Assembly (NCBI GenBank): GCA_030345135.1
Contig: CP128386.1
Location: 4,756,548-4,820,547, forward strand
DNA length: 64,000 nucleotides
Reading direction: 5' to 3'
From: Chitinophagaceae bacterium DXS
GTDB lineage: Bacteria > Bacteroidota > Bacteroidia > Chitinophagales > Chitinophagaceae
Part shown: piece after piece, positions 56,540-64,000 of the stretch
Layout of the letters: the number at the start of each line of letters is the position of its first letter
Position numbering within the stretch: the first letter of the stretch is position 1
Made by a program: the position numbers and the translations under genes
The notes under the pieces: generated by a model
What the model was told of the DNA's origin: nothing
Seen by the model: the letters and a program-made list of their open reading frames with translations, nothing else
The model's database searches: none

Positions 56540-57745
56540 ATGTACAGTGAAAAGAACGTAAATAATGAAGTCTCCCGTTTTGAAGCGCTGCTTGAACATG
56601 CCAGCGTTGGGATTGTAGAAATGAATGAAAAGGGCGAAATAACCGAGGTTAATGCCTTTGCGCTCCGGATGTTTGCCTGCAACAAGGAAGATGTGATCAA
56701 CAAAAGAATTGAGGTTTTGATTCCTTCACGTTTTCATCACAAGCATGTTCATCACCGGCAGGAATACCTTGAACATCCTCATAACAGGCCGATGGGTATA
56801 GGCATGGATCTTTTTGGCGTTAAAAAGGACGGAACTGAGTTTCCGGTAGAGGTAAGTCTTAGCAGTTATATACACAGCGGACACAGGTATGTAATTGCAT
56901 TTATAAATGATATAACTGTAAGAAAGCATGCCGAAGAGGAAATTAAAAAATTGAATGATGGGCTGGAGCAGGCAGTTGTGCAAAGAACAACAGAGCTTAC
57001 CGAGGCAATTCAACAGCTGGAATTGTCGAAAGAAGAATTGTCGAAGTTGCTCGAGCGTGAAAAGGAATTGAATGAATTGAAATCGCGGTTTGTTTCCATG
57101 GCTTCGCATGAATTCAGAACGCCACTCAGTACTATTTTATCTTCGGCATATCTGCTCAATAAAGTGAAGATAATTGAGGATGAATCACGACGGGAGGCGC
57201 ATTTAAACCGGATCATTTCATCCGTTAAAATGCTTACAGATATACTCAATGATTTCTTAAGTGTGGGCAAAATAGAAGAAGGTAAAATTTATGTCCGTAT
57301 CACCGAATTTAATTTGCCCGTTTTTGTGGCCGATGCTTTGGATGAATTGAAAAATAATTTGAAAAATGGGCAGGAGATCATTTATAACCACACGGGAGAA
57401 GACCTGGCTGAACTTGATTCTGTACTGGTCAAACATATTATAATGAACCTTGTTTCCAATGCGAGTAAGTTTTCCCCGGAGGATGCACCGATCGAAATTG
57501 TTACTCATAATGGAAGTAATACAATAAGTCTGTCTGTAAAAGATCATGGCATTGGTATTCCTGCTGAAGATCAAAAACACCTGATGGAACGCTTCTTCAG
57601 AGGTAGTAATGTAAGCAATATCCAGGGGACCGGGCTTGGTTTACATATCGTTGCGAGGTATTCAGAATTGATGAATGGATCTATCTCGTGCATTAGTGAA
57701 GTGAACGAGGGAACGGAAATTGTTATAACCTTTAATAAAATCTAA
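56540..57745 (+). CDS. PAS-domain sensor histidine kinase
   Basis: 401 residues from ATG 56540. One PAS domain (about 15-125) with FEALLEHASVGIVEMNEKGE and the PAC-like FINDITVRKHAEEEI, then a coiled coil, HisKA with FVSMASHEFRTPLSTILSSA (phospho-His190), and HATPase with NLVSNASKFSPED, DHGIGIP and GTGLGLHIVA. No membrane helix. The response regulator begins 4 bp after its stop, so the two form a translationally coupled two-component system. PAS proteins with this layout often sense redox state or small ligands; the signal is not known. Confidence 0.94.
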   Translation: MYSEKNVNNEVSRFEALLEHASVGIVEMNEKGEITEVNAFALRMFACNKEDVINKRIEVLIPSRFHHKHVHHRQEYLEHPHNRPMGIGMDLFGVKKDGTEFPVEVSLSSYIHSGHRYVIAFINDITVRKHAEEEIKKLNDGLEQAVVQRTTELTEAIQQLELSKEELSKLLEREKELNELKSRFVSMASHEFRTPLSTILSSAYLLNKVKIIEDESRREAHLNRIISSVKMLTDILNDFLSVGKIEEGKIYVRITEFNLPVFVADALDELKNNLKNGQEIIYNHTGEDLAELDSVLVKHIIMNLVSNASKFSPEDAPIEIVTHNGSNTISLSVKDHGIGIPAEDQKHLMERFFRGSNVSNIQGTGLGLHIVARYSELMNGSISCISEVNEGTEIVITFNKI

Positions 57746-57749
57746 CATA

Positions 57750-58808
57750 ATGAAAAAAATACTGGTGATTGAAGACAACGACGACATAAGAAGTAATACG
57801 GCAGAAATACTTGAGTTGTCCAATTACGAGGTAATAACCGCAGAGAATGGAAAGGTAGGTATTGCAAAAGCATTGGAAGCAAAACCGGATTTGATTATTT
57901 GTGATATTACCATGCCGGAGTTGGACGGTTATGGTGTGATTCATGCAATTCAAAGAAATGATGCTGTAAAGAATACACCCTTTATCTTTCTTACTGCAAG
58001 AGCGGAAAGAAGTGACTTCCGTAAGGCGATGGATCTGGGTGCCGATGATTATCTTACAAAGCCTTTTGATGGTACCGAACTGCTGAGTGCGGTCAATGGC
58101 CGCCTGAAAAAGATGGATGACCTGAAAAAAAACTTTGGACCCGGGCTAGAGGGTGTTCAGCATTTGCTGGAATTATCATCCGGAAAAAATGCACTTGAAT
58201 CTCTTACCCAGGACAGAAATATAAACAGGTATAAAAAGAAACAGATAATTTACACAGAAGGCAATCACCCCAGCCGGGTATTCTATGTTTTAAAGGGAAA
58301 AGTTAAAAGCTTTAAGACTAACAACGACGGCAAAGAGCTTGTTACAGATCTTTTTAGTGAGGGTGATTTTGTTGGATACGTTGCTTTACTTGAAGGCACG
58401 ACTTATAAGGATACTGCCATGGCCCTTGAAGATACTGAAGTGGCTATAATTCCGCGCGAAGATTTTGATAATCTGATCACCCGGAATCCCCAGATCGCCA
58501 AAAGGTTTATCCAGCTACTGGCGAAAAATGTCTCAGAAAAGGAAACTCATTTGCTAAGGCTGGCTTACAATTCTCTAAGAAAAAAAGTTGCTGATGCGTT
58601 GCTGATGATCCTTGCAAAATATCCGACGAAAGAAGGGGAGAACCCTGTTATCGATATTAGCCGTGAAAACCTGGCTACCATTGCAGGAACGGCTACCGAA
58701 TCGCTGATAAGAACGCTGACTGATTTTAAAAATGAAAGGATTATTGATATCAATGATGGCCGCATCATCGTTCTCAATAAGTCCAAATTGGAAAAGATTT
58801 ACAGCTAG
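57750..58808 (+). CDS. Response regulator with cNMP-binding/Crp-type DNA-binding domains
   Basis: 352 residues. Receiver domain (1-120) with the acidic pocket EDNDD, phospho-Asp52 in ICDITMPELDGYG, Thr82 and Lys104 (LTKPFDG). It is followed by a cyclic-nucleotide-binding-like domain (about 150-270: KKQIIYTEGNHPSRVFYVLK and GDFVGYVALLEG) and a Crp/Fnr winged-helix (about 275-345: ISRENLATIAGTATESLIRT, then DFKNERII). It is the output of the upstream kinase (4-bp gap). Receiver plus Crp domain is a Bacteroidota-type architecture; phosphorylation rather than cAMP binding is probably the switch (inference). Confidence 0.94.
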   Translation: MKKILVIEDNDDIRSNTAEILELSNYEVITAENGKVGIAKALEAKPDLIICDITMPELDGYGVIHAIQRNDAVKNTPFIFLTARAERSDFRKAMDLGADDYLTKPFDGTELLSAVNGRLKKMDDLKKNFGPGLEGVQHLLELSSGKNALESLTQDRNINRYKKKQIIYTEGNHPSRVFYVLKGKVKSFKTNNDGKELVTDLFSEGDFVGYVALLEGTTYKDTAMALEDTEVAIIPREDFDNLITRNPQIAKRFIQLLAKNVSEKETHLLRLAYNSLRKKVADALLMILAKYPTKEGENPVIDISRENLATIAGTATESLIRTLTDFKNERIIDINDGRIIVLNKSKLEKIYS

Positions 58809-58820
58809 CAATACAGCTTG

Positions 58821-59249
58821 CTAAACATGCTGTAACAGATACTTGTTGAAGTCGAGTTTTAACCGGGAAAAATCTTTTTCCAAAAGGCTTATATGCCTGC
58901 GGATATTTTCGAGTTTATTGTCGGCTTCAGCAATTAATGCGCTTTCAGGAATAATTTGTTCTGATTTAAGGATCTTACTGAATTCGGAAATATCGTTTCG
59001 CAAAACACTGATCATATCATCTTCCCTGATAAAACTATTATGAAATGCTTCGATGCTGGTCAGGTTGGCCCTGCCCAGCTCTTTTTTTAATATTTCGACG
59101 AGCCTGTTCTTGAGCCATATATTTTCATCCATCATGAATGTCAATAACCGTTTCCACGTATCGATTTCGTATTGTATTTGCTCAACTTTATCCTGCGACA
59201 TACAATTGTGTTTATATTGATCTGTTTCAGTTCCTGCCAACTTATTCAT
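58821..59249 (-). CDS. Coiled-coil protein, unknown function
   Basis: 142 residues, acidic, almost entirely helical. QIQYEIDTWKRLLTFMMDEN and LKNRLVEILKKELGRANL form the first helix pair; EADNKLENIRRHISLLEKDF the last. No Cys, no signal peptide. It converges on the receiver-Crp gene (12-bp gap between stops), so antisense overlap of the transcripts is possible. It may be a partner of the two-component system because of position only. Confidence 0.68.
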   Translation of the reverse strand: MNKLAGTETDQYKHNCMSQDKVEQIQYEIDTWKRLLTFMMDENIWLKNRLVEILKKELGRANLTSIEAFHNSFIREDDMISVLRNDISEFSKILKSEQIIPESALIAEADNKLENIRRHISLLEKDFSRLKLDFNKYLLQHV

Positions 59250-59667
59250 ATTGCACCTTTTTTTAATGAAAAATGACTTTTCAAAGAAGGCAATTTCTTC
59301 GTTTGGTGCAGTTGTTCGTCGTCTAACGGCACCTGGCTTTGTTTTTCAGGTAAACAGATCGACAAAAATATTTTTTGGCAACAGCATCTGCAAAGACGGT
59401 GGTCAGTCTAAACACTGAGATTGGTCATGGAAGACAGTAAGACCGTAGGATCGTAAGACAGTAAGACCGTAAGATAGTAAGACCGTAAGATCGTAAGATG
59501 CCGTCAGTGCGCTGTTTTTGACCACAATCAGGGCGGGGAATGAGCTGCATCATAATTGTTGGTCAGCAACTTTCAGATATTTATGTTGCGTCTCTGGCTT
59601 CTCCGTATGATTTTTCAGGTAAACGACGGTGAAATCTTTGTTACTCAACCTATAAAATGAGCAGCTT
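59250..59667. repeat. 418-bp spacer with GTAAGACCGTAAGAT tandem words
   Basis: 59431-59499 repeats GTAAGACCGTAAGATAGTAA-type words (alternating GTAAGAC, CGTAAGA and AGTAAGA) about eight times. The surrounding DNA is AT-rich with no ORF. Divergent promoters for the coiled-coil and flavodoxin genes must lie here. Confidence 0.55.
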
Positions 59668-60210
59668 ATGAAACTGCTAATCGTCTATGGAACTACAGAA
59701 GGGCAGACACGAAAAATTGCCCGTTTCATAGAATCTGCTTTGGAAGACTGCGGTCACCATGTTACAATTGCTGACGCTTCTGATGATCCTCCTCCAGCCT
59801 CAGAATTTGATGCTGTTCTGATAGGGGCTTCCATTCACATACACAGTTATCAGCCTGCCGTAGCGCATTATGTTCGGCAAAATGTGCAGGTGCTAAACCA
59901 AAAGCCATCCGGCTTCTTTTCCGTTTGTCTTGCTGTTGCATCTGATCTGGAAGAAGAACACCGGGAAGCAGAAAAGATAGCCTCTGATTTCTTAATCAAG
60001 GTAAGCTGGTCGCCCAAAATGGTCGGGCATTTTGCGGGAGCATTGAAATATACCCAGTATGATTTTTTCAAACGTCTTGTAATGAAAATGATTGCAAAGC
60101 GCGAGGGGAGAAGCACAGATACTTCACAGGATTATGAATATACCAACTGGGATGCGGTTAAAGCCTTTGCGATGGACTTTGCCGGTAAGCTGGAAGTAGT
60201 GAAAACTTAG
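59668..60210 (+). CDS. Flavodoxin-domain protein (HemG-like)
   Basis: 180 residues. FMN phosphate-binding loop YGTTEGQTRKIARFI (7-21), then VLIGASIHIHSYQPAV and FFSVCLAVA, matching the flavodoxin_5 family that includes oxygen-independent protoporphyrinogen oxidase HemG. HemG activity in heme synthesis is possible, but related proteins are general menaquinone-linked flavodoxins. Cytosolic or membrane-associated. Stands alone. Confidence 0.85.
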   Translation: MKLLIVYGTTEGQTRKIARFIESALEDCGHHVTIADASDDPPPASEFDAVLIGASIHIHSYQPAVAHYVRQNVQVLNQKPSGFFSVCLAVASDLEEEHREAEKIASDFLIKVSWSPKMVGHFAGALKYTQYDFFKRLVMKMIAKREGRSTDTSQDYEYTNWDAVKAFAMDFAGKLEVVKT

Positions 60211-60343
60211 TGTTCTATATCACAGGCGGAGATATGTATGAAGAGAAGATACGCGAATAGGCAAGTCTGGTCTTCGTCTCTAACGTTATCAGGCAGCTGT
60301 CTGTATTAATCCGGATTCAGGATTTTCTGACGTTTTTTATATT

Positions 60344-60913
60344 TTACAGATGATGAATTTTTGTGATAGCTTTCAGCCTGAATGAGAGTAAAACATAATA
60401 CACACCCATTATTATCAGGCATGAGGCAGCCCAGAATAATGTAGTCACGATGCCTAACAAGGGAAGAAATGCCAGGATGAAAGTTGAAATAATTGTCAGA
60501 CCGATCGCGCCCAAAAGCCATTCATACTGGGAGGCGTGAAATTGTTGTATCCCACTCGCTTCTTCAATTAAAGTTATAGCTCCGGCAAGTATCCAGAAGC
60601 TCAAAAGAAACGGAAGCATCACCATCGTAAAACCGGTATAGGTCAGTAAAAAAATGCCTGCGATTATTTCAGAAAAAGCTACTGATAACGTCCATTTTCT
60701 TGTGGAGATATGAGTTTTACGTCTAAATATAAAGTAGATTTTTCCTGTACCGGTAAGCACGCCCAGGGCGCCAAAAATATTTTCAGAGCCTATTGTGTGC
60801 TCAAAAGGGAAAAGTATTGTATAGAAACCAATTAGAATGAAAAGTACACCAATGGCGATGAATATTTTCCAATGCTTACAATCATCTTTGATTGTGGTTA
60901 TGTGGGGTTTCAT
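60344..60913 (-). CDS. HdeD-family membrane protein
   Basis: 189 residues from ATG 60913, preferred over a TTG 7 codons upstream. Six hydrophobic helices in three pairs are visible: FIAIGVLFILIGFYTILFPF, IFGALGVLTGTGKIYF, SEIIAGIFLLTYTGFTMVML, LLSFWILAGAITLIE, LLGAIGLTIISTFILAFLP and CLIIMGVYYVLLSF. The DUF308/HdeD fold of acid-stress membrane proteins fits. Function in this organism unknown. It sits among stress-type genes (flavodoxin, lipoprotein, GlgX). Confidence 0.8.
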   Translation of the reverse strand: MKPHITTIKDDCKHWKIFIAIGVLFILIGFYTILFPFEHTIGSENIFGALGVLTGTGKIYFIFRRKTHISTRKWTLSVAFSEIIAGIFLLTYTGFTMVMLPFLLSFWILAGAITLIEEASGIQQFHASQYEWLLGAIGLTIISTFILAFLPLLGIVTTLFWAASCLIIMGVYYVLLSFRLKAITKIHHL

Positions 60914-60924
60914 ATAGTTAGCAT

Positions 60925-60938
60925 TAGTTTGCAAACTA
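60925..60938. promoter_or_regulatory. Palindrome TAGTTTGCAAACTA at the HdeD gene 5' end
   Basis: This is a perfect 14-bp palindrome 12 bp upstream of the ATG on the minus strand, overlapping a TATAGTTTG that resembles a -7 element. Possible operator. Confidence 0.4.
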
Positions 60939-61137
60939 TAATAATTTTAACGTCGTTTCAATGACCGGTATCATGGCATTTACGGATTGGCGTCAGCATG
61001 TTTACAAGGCGGAAGGTCCGGAGTACAGACACTTCACACAGGCGCAGTAAAAGTATTTGCCATCGGCTATACCGGTATATTAAAGTTACAAAAAATAGTG
61101 TTTCTATGTAAGCAGCATGGGCTAATGGCTGGCGGCT

Positions 61138-61797
61138 TTATGCTTTTTTCTTCAGTAACCCGTTGCTTTTTAACTCATTGAGAAGTGTTTCCGTAAATTG
61201 CTGACTTGCTTTGTTTATTGCGGGAGGATTCATGGCTTTTGTTTGAATAGAAAACAGAATACCCAGCGAGTTTACATCATAAAGATTTGTTTCAATATAA
61301 TAAGTTTTGTCTGTTGAATAGTAGCCCGGTTGAAAAGTAGAACCGGCAACAAAGCTGTAGTAGCTGGCGAAATTGCCATAATAGCCACCATATGGGTATG
61401 GCTGATACGTATATTCCGAGCTCTTTGTATATGTGGTTTTGTTCTTTTCATCCAGGAGAGAAACAGTGAGAATGGAACTGCATCCGGATTCTTTTACTTT
61501 TCGGATCAGTGATGCTATTACAGCGGTGTCCGTGTTTGCAGTAACGGGACCGAAAACATCCAGGCTTTTTACTGCTTTTATTCCATTTGCCCGCGCTCCG
61601 TCAGCAAGGTCACTCTCAAGTATCGTTCTTGTTTCGGTGTTCTGGGTTAGCGCCGCAATAAACACACTCTCATTTGCCTGTTTGGGCAGGCTGTCCTTTT
61701 TTACCCAGGAGCCGGTGATCTTTAGGGTCTGTTTACTACATTGTGTTAAGCAAATTCCAACCACGAGGCTCATTAGTATAAAGCAGAAATTTTTCAT
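61138..61797 (-). CDS. Putative lipoprotein with Tyr/Gly-rich segment
   Basis: 219 residues. The signal peptide ends ICLTQC (Cys20), so the protein is lipid-modified. The first half (SVFIAALTQNTETRTILESD) resembles the secreted lipoproteins of the LPP20/penicillin-binding activator type in overall pattern. A Tyr-rich patch (YTYQPYPYGGYYGNFASYYS) is followed by YYIETNLYDVNSLGILFSIQ, a beta-strand pair. I do not recognise the family. Downstream of glgX on the same strand (29-bp gap), so it is probably in its operon. Confidence 0.7.
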   Translation of the reverse strand: MKNFCFILMSLVVGICLTQCSKQTLKITGSWVKKDSLPKQANESVFIAALTQNTETRTILESDLADGARANGIKAVKSLDVFGPVTANTDTAVIASLIRKVKESGCSSILTVSLLDEKNKTTYTKSSEYTYQPYPYGGYYGNFASYYSFVAGSTFQPGYYSTDKTYYIETNLYDVNSLGILFSIQTKAMNPPAINKASQQFTETLLNELKSNGLLKKKA

Positions 61798-61826
61798 TGG
61801 TTGTATCAGTCTTTTAGTTAAAGCGG

Positions 61827-63920
61827 TTATCGATCAATTTCTTTGGTATTAAGAAGAAGAACAATTGAATAGGGCTTAAGTTCATATTTGTTTGCAGAAA
61901 TGTATACAGCGTTTTCCAAATCACTAACATCATCAGGAGATTGAAGTGCTGTGTCTATCCAACGTTTCCATTGAGAACCGGCCGCAGGTCCCGGTATTTC
62001 AAACGTTAACGCCTCATGGTAAGTGTTCAGCATATAATGCATGGTCATTGTGCCGCCCAGTGATTCTACGGTAAAAGCAATGGTGTGGGACGAGTATGAC
62101 CAATCCGGCTGTCCAAGTTTAACGCCGTGCCAGGTAATGCTTGACTTCCCAAGGAGTTGATTTAACGTCATGCTATATTCAGCTTTAGACAGGTCACGCC
62201 GCAGGCGAATACCGATAAGCTTTTGCGTAAATCTCCGGACGTCTGCATGTCTGTCTGTAAGCGACCAGTCAAACCAGCTAAGATCAGTATTTTGACAGTA
62301 GGCGTTATTGTTGCCGTATTGCGTTCTGCGGACCTCATCACCCATCAGTATCATCGGCGTGCCTATGGAGAGCAATGTGAGTGCTAAAAAGTTTTTTGCC
62401 TGCCTGTTGCGAAGTTCTTCTATTGCAGCATCATCCGTAGGGCCTTCTGTTCCGTAGTTAGAGCTGCAATTGTCATTGTTGCCATCCCTGTTGTCTTCCC
62501 TGTTGGCCTCATTGTGTTTGTTGTTGTAGGAAACCAGGTCGTTAAGCGTAAAGCCGTCGTGGCAGGTGACAAAATTGATACTTTGTTCAGGCTCTCTATC
62601 ACGGTAACTATAAATATCGGGACTGCCTATCAGTCTTGTTACAAACCTGGATAAAGTATCGTCATCTCCCCGCATAAACCTTCGCACGTCATCGCGAAAT
62701 CTTCCATTCCATTCTTTCCATCTGTCGCCCGCAAAACTTCCTACCTGGTACAAGCCTGCGGCATCCCAGGCTTCTGCAATCAGCTTTACACCTGCAAGTA
62801 CAGGGTCGGAATCAATGTCCCACAAAACAGGCGGTTTTTTAATCGGAGTGCCATCCTCGTCGCGGGATAGTATCGAGGCCAGGTCAAACCTAAAGCCATC
62901 AACATGCATTTCTGTTACCCAAAAATGAAGACTGTCCATGATCATCCGTCGCACAATCGAATGGTTGGCATTTAAAGTGTTGCCTGTTCCTGAGAAGTCA
63001 GCATAGTACTCCTTGTTATTTTGCAGAATGTAATAGATCTTGTTATCAATACCCTTATACGCAAATGTGGGTCCGTTATGACCAGCTTCAGTAGTATGAT
63101 TGAATACGACATCCAGTATTACTTCAATGCCTGCTTTGTGCAGCGCCTTAACCATATCGCGGAACTCATCCAGCGCAGCGACCGGATCTTGTGACGAACT
63201 GTATTTCTGGTGCGGCGCAAAAAAAGAAACGGGACAATATCCCCAGTAATTGATGAGGCCTTCCGGGCTGTCTTGTTCGTCAAACTGAAACACGGGCAAT
63301 AATTCTACCGCAGTGATGCCCATTTCTACAAGATAGGGGATCTTCTCAATCAGGCCGGCGTATGTTCCCCTTTTTGCGTCATCAATCATTGAGTTAGGAT
63401 TACGGGTAAAGCCGGCAACATGCATTTCGTAAATTACTGTTTCCGCAAATGGCCTTCTGATAGGTGAATCGTTTTCCCAGTCATATAAAGAGAGGTCGGA
63501 AACCGCACTTTTCATCGGGGGTGTTGTGCCCTTTTTTCCGGGAATGTTTGCTGCATTACGGTCATACCTTTGTGGTACTGCAACAACATTTGAATATGGA
63601 TCAATCAATGTTAAAGACGGATCATACCGGTGACCTTTTGCGGGATCAAACGGTCCATTGATCCGATAGGCATAGAGTTGGCCACTTGTAATGCCCGCCA
63701 CAAATATGTGCCAGTAATTGTCCGTTCTGTTTTCTTTTGGGTGAAGCGTAATTGTCCGGGCAGGTTCGATAGCATCAATATGATCGAACAGAAGTAGTTC
63801 AACAGATGTGCCGTGCTTGCAAAACAGGGAAAAATTTACACCTCCTGTAAATACAGTAGCTCCTGGCGGAAAGCTGGTTCCATGCGCGGGATCATTCAAC
63901 GTTCTTTCCGTTTTCTGCAT
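61827..63920 (-). CDS. glgX: Glycogen debranching enzyme
   Basis: 697 residues from ATG 63920 (a GTG 15 codons upstream at 63965 is an alternative; both lie before the CBM48 start). CBM48 N-terminal domain: FTGGVNFSLFCKHGTSVELL and PENRTDNYWHIFV. GH13 catalytic domain: VILDVVFNHT, DGFRFDLASILSRD with the catalytic Asp, KLIAEAWDAAG with the acid Glu, and FVTCHDGFTLNDLVSY with the third Asp. It hydrolyses alpha-1,6 branches of limit dextrins in glycogen breakdown. No other glg genes are in the window. The lipoprotein gene follows in the same direction. Confidence 0.95.
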   Translation of the reverse strand: MQKTERTLNDPAHGTSFPPGATVFTGGVNFSLFCKHGTSVELLLFDHIDAIEPARTITLHPKENRTDNYWHIFVAGITSGQLYAYRINGPFDPAKGHRYDPSLTLIDPYSNVVAVPQRYDRNAANIPGKKGTTPPMKSAVSDLSLYDWENDSPIRRPFAETVIYEMHVAGFTRNPNSMIDDAKRGTYAGLIEKIPYLVEMGITAVELLPVFQFDEQDSPEGLINYWGYCPVSFFAPHQKYSSSQDPVAALDEFRDMVKALHKAGIEVILDVVFNHTTEAGHNGPTFAYKGIDNKIYYILQNNKEYYADFSGTGNTLNANHSIVRRMIMDSLHFWVTEMHVDGFRFDLASILSRDEDGTPIKKPPVLWDIDSDPVLAGVKLIAEAWDAAGLYQVGSFAGDRWKEWNGRFRDDVRRFMRGDDDTLSRFVTRLIGSPDIYSYRDREPEQSINFVTCHDGFTLNDLVSYNNKHNEANREDNRDGNNDNCSSNYGTEGPTDDAAIEELRNRQAKNFLALTLLSIGTPMILMGDEVRRTQYGNNNAYCQNTDLSWFDWSLTDRHADVRRFTQKLIGIRLRRDLSKAEYSMTLNQLLGKSSITWHGVKLGQPDWSYSSHTIAFTVESLGGTMTMHYMLNTYHEALTFEIPGPAAGSQWKRWIDTALQSPDDVSDLENAVYISANKYELKPYSIVLLLNTKEIDR

Positions 63921-64000
63921 AGCCAGAAATTTTTTATCCGGGTGTAACGTGCCAGATGTTTTCACAATAATCTCTTATGGATCTGTCTGATGAGAACTTG

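Overview
The window looks like a chromosome segment of a Bacteroidota bacterium, most likely Chitinophagaceae (by inference; no database was searched). The pointers are two SusC/SusD pairs, a Crp-type DNA-binding domain fused to a response-regulator receiver, the exbD/tonB-type gene next to folC, a CusA pump fused to a TolC-like domain, DUF2490, promoters of the Bacteroidota type (TTTG - about 19 nt - TAnnTTTG), and intergenic DNA full of short periodic words. I saw no rRNA, tRNA, CRISPR array, intact insertion sequence or prophage.

Layout. 0-5.5 kb: tail of an unidentified gene, SAM hydroxide adenosyltransferase, a 48-codon gene with its own promoter and terminator, a truncated GMC oxidoreductase remnant, a sugar porter, phosphosulfolactate synthase (minus) and an e(P4)-type acid phosphatase lipoprotein. 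5.6-11.9 kb: heavy-metal efflux locus (small secreted protein, CusA-TolC fusion, CusB adaptor). 12.2-14.7 kb: an ATP-grasp-like protein and a class I glutamine-amidotransferase-like protein, a possible ligase/amidase pair. 14.9-22.3 kb: Tag glycosylase, FucP-type sugar transporter with a LacI-type operator, GNAT, accD, smpB, TonB-like protein and folC. 22.3-30 kb: a composite repeat island, cutC, glycosylasparaginase, type II NADH dehydrogenase and cytidine deaminase (sharing a palindrome in their leaders), SRPBCC protein and nicotinate phosphoribosyltransferase. 29.6-34.1 kb: first SusCD pair (minus). 34.6-42.7 kb: membrane protein, TPR protein, HD hydrolase, beta-helix lipoprotein, PAS-PAS-GAF histidine kinase and a DUF2383-like protein.

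43.9-51.8 kb is the most unusual block: a tightly packed plus-strand run of four different AhpD/carboxymuconolactone-decarboxylase-like proteins, an MFS transporter between the first and second, then a second SusC/SusD pair and a terminator. No glycoside hydrolase is present, so this SusCD pair probably imports something other than a glycan, which the MFS protein could move across the inner membrane and the four CxxC enzymes could act on. 51.9-64 kb: DUF2490 protein, two small secreted proteins (one with a three-fold KGYY repeat), alcohol dehydrogenase, PNPOx-like protein, histidine kinase plus receiver-Crp regulator, coiled-coil protein, flavodoxin, HdeD-like protein, a lipoprotein and glycogen debranching enzyme GlgX.

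A second window-wide signal is the intergenic sequence. About ten genes are followed at or next to their stop codon by periodic words (AATTGAAAATTGACAATT, GATGTGCGAATGTGCAAATG, TTATACGTTGTACGTTTT) that always point the same way relative to the gene they follow. Between convergent genes the two halves face each other and form long inverted repeats, including perfect 25-bp and 16-bp arms. This suggests structured 3' ends rather than random low-complexity DNA.
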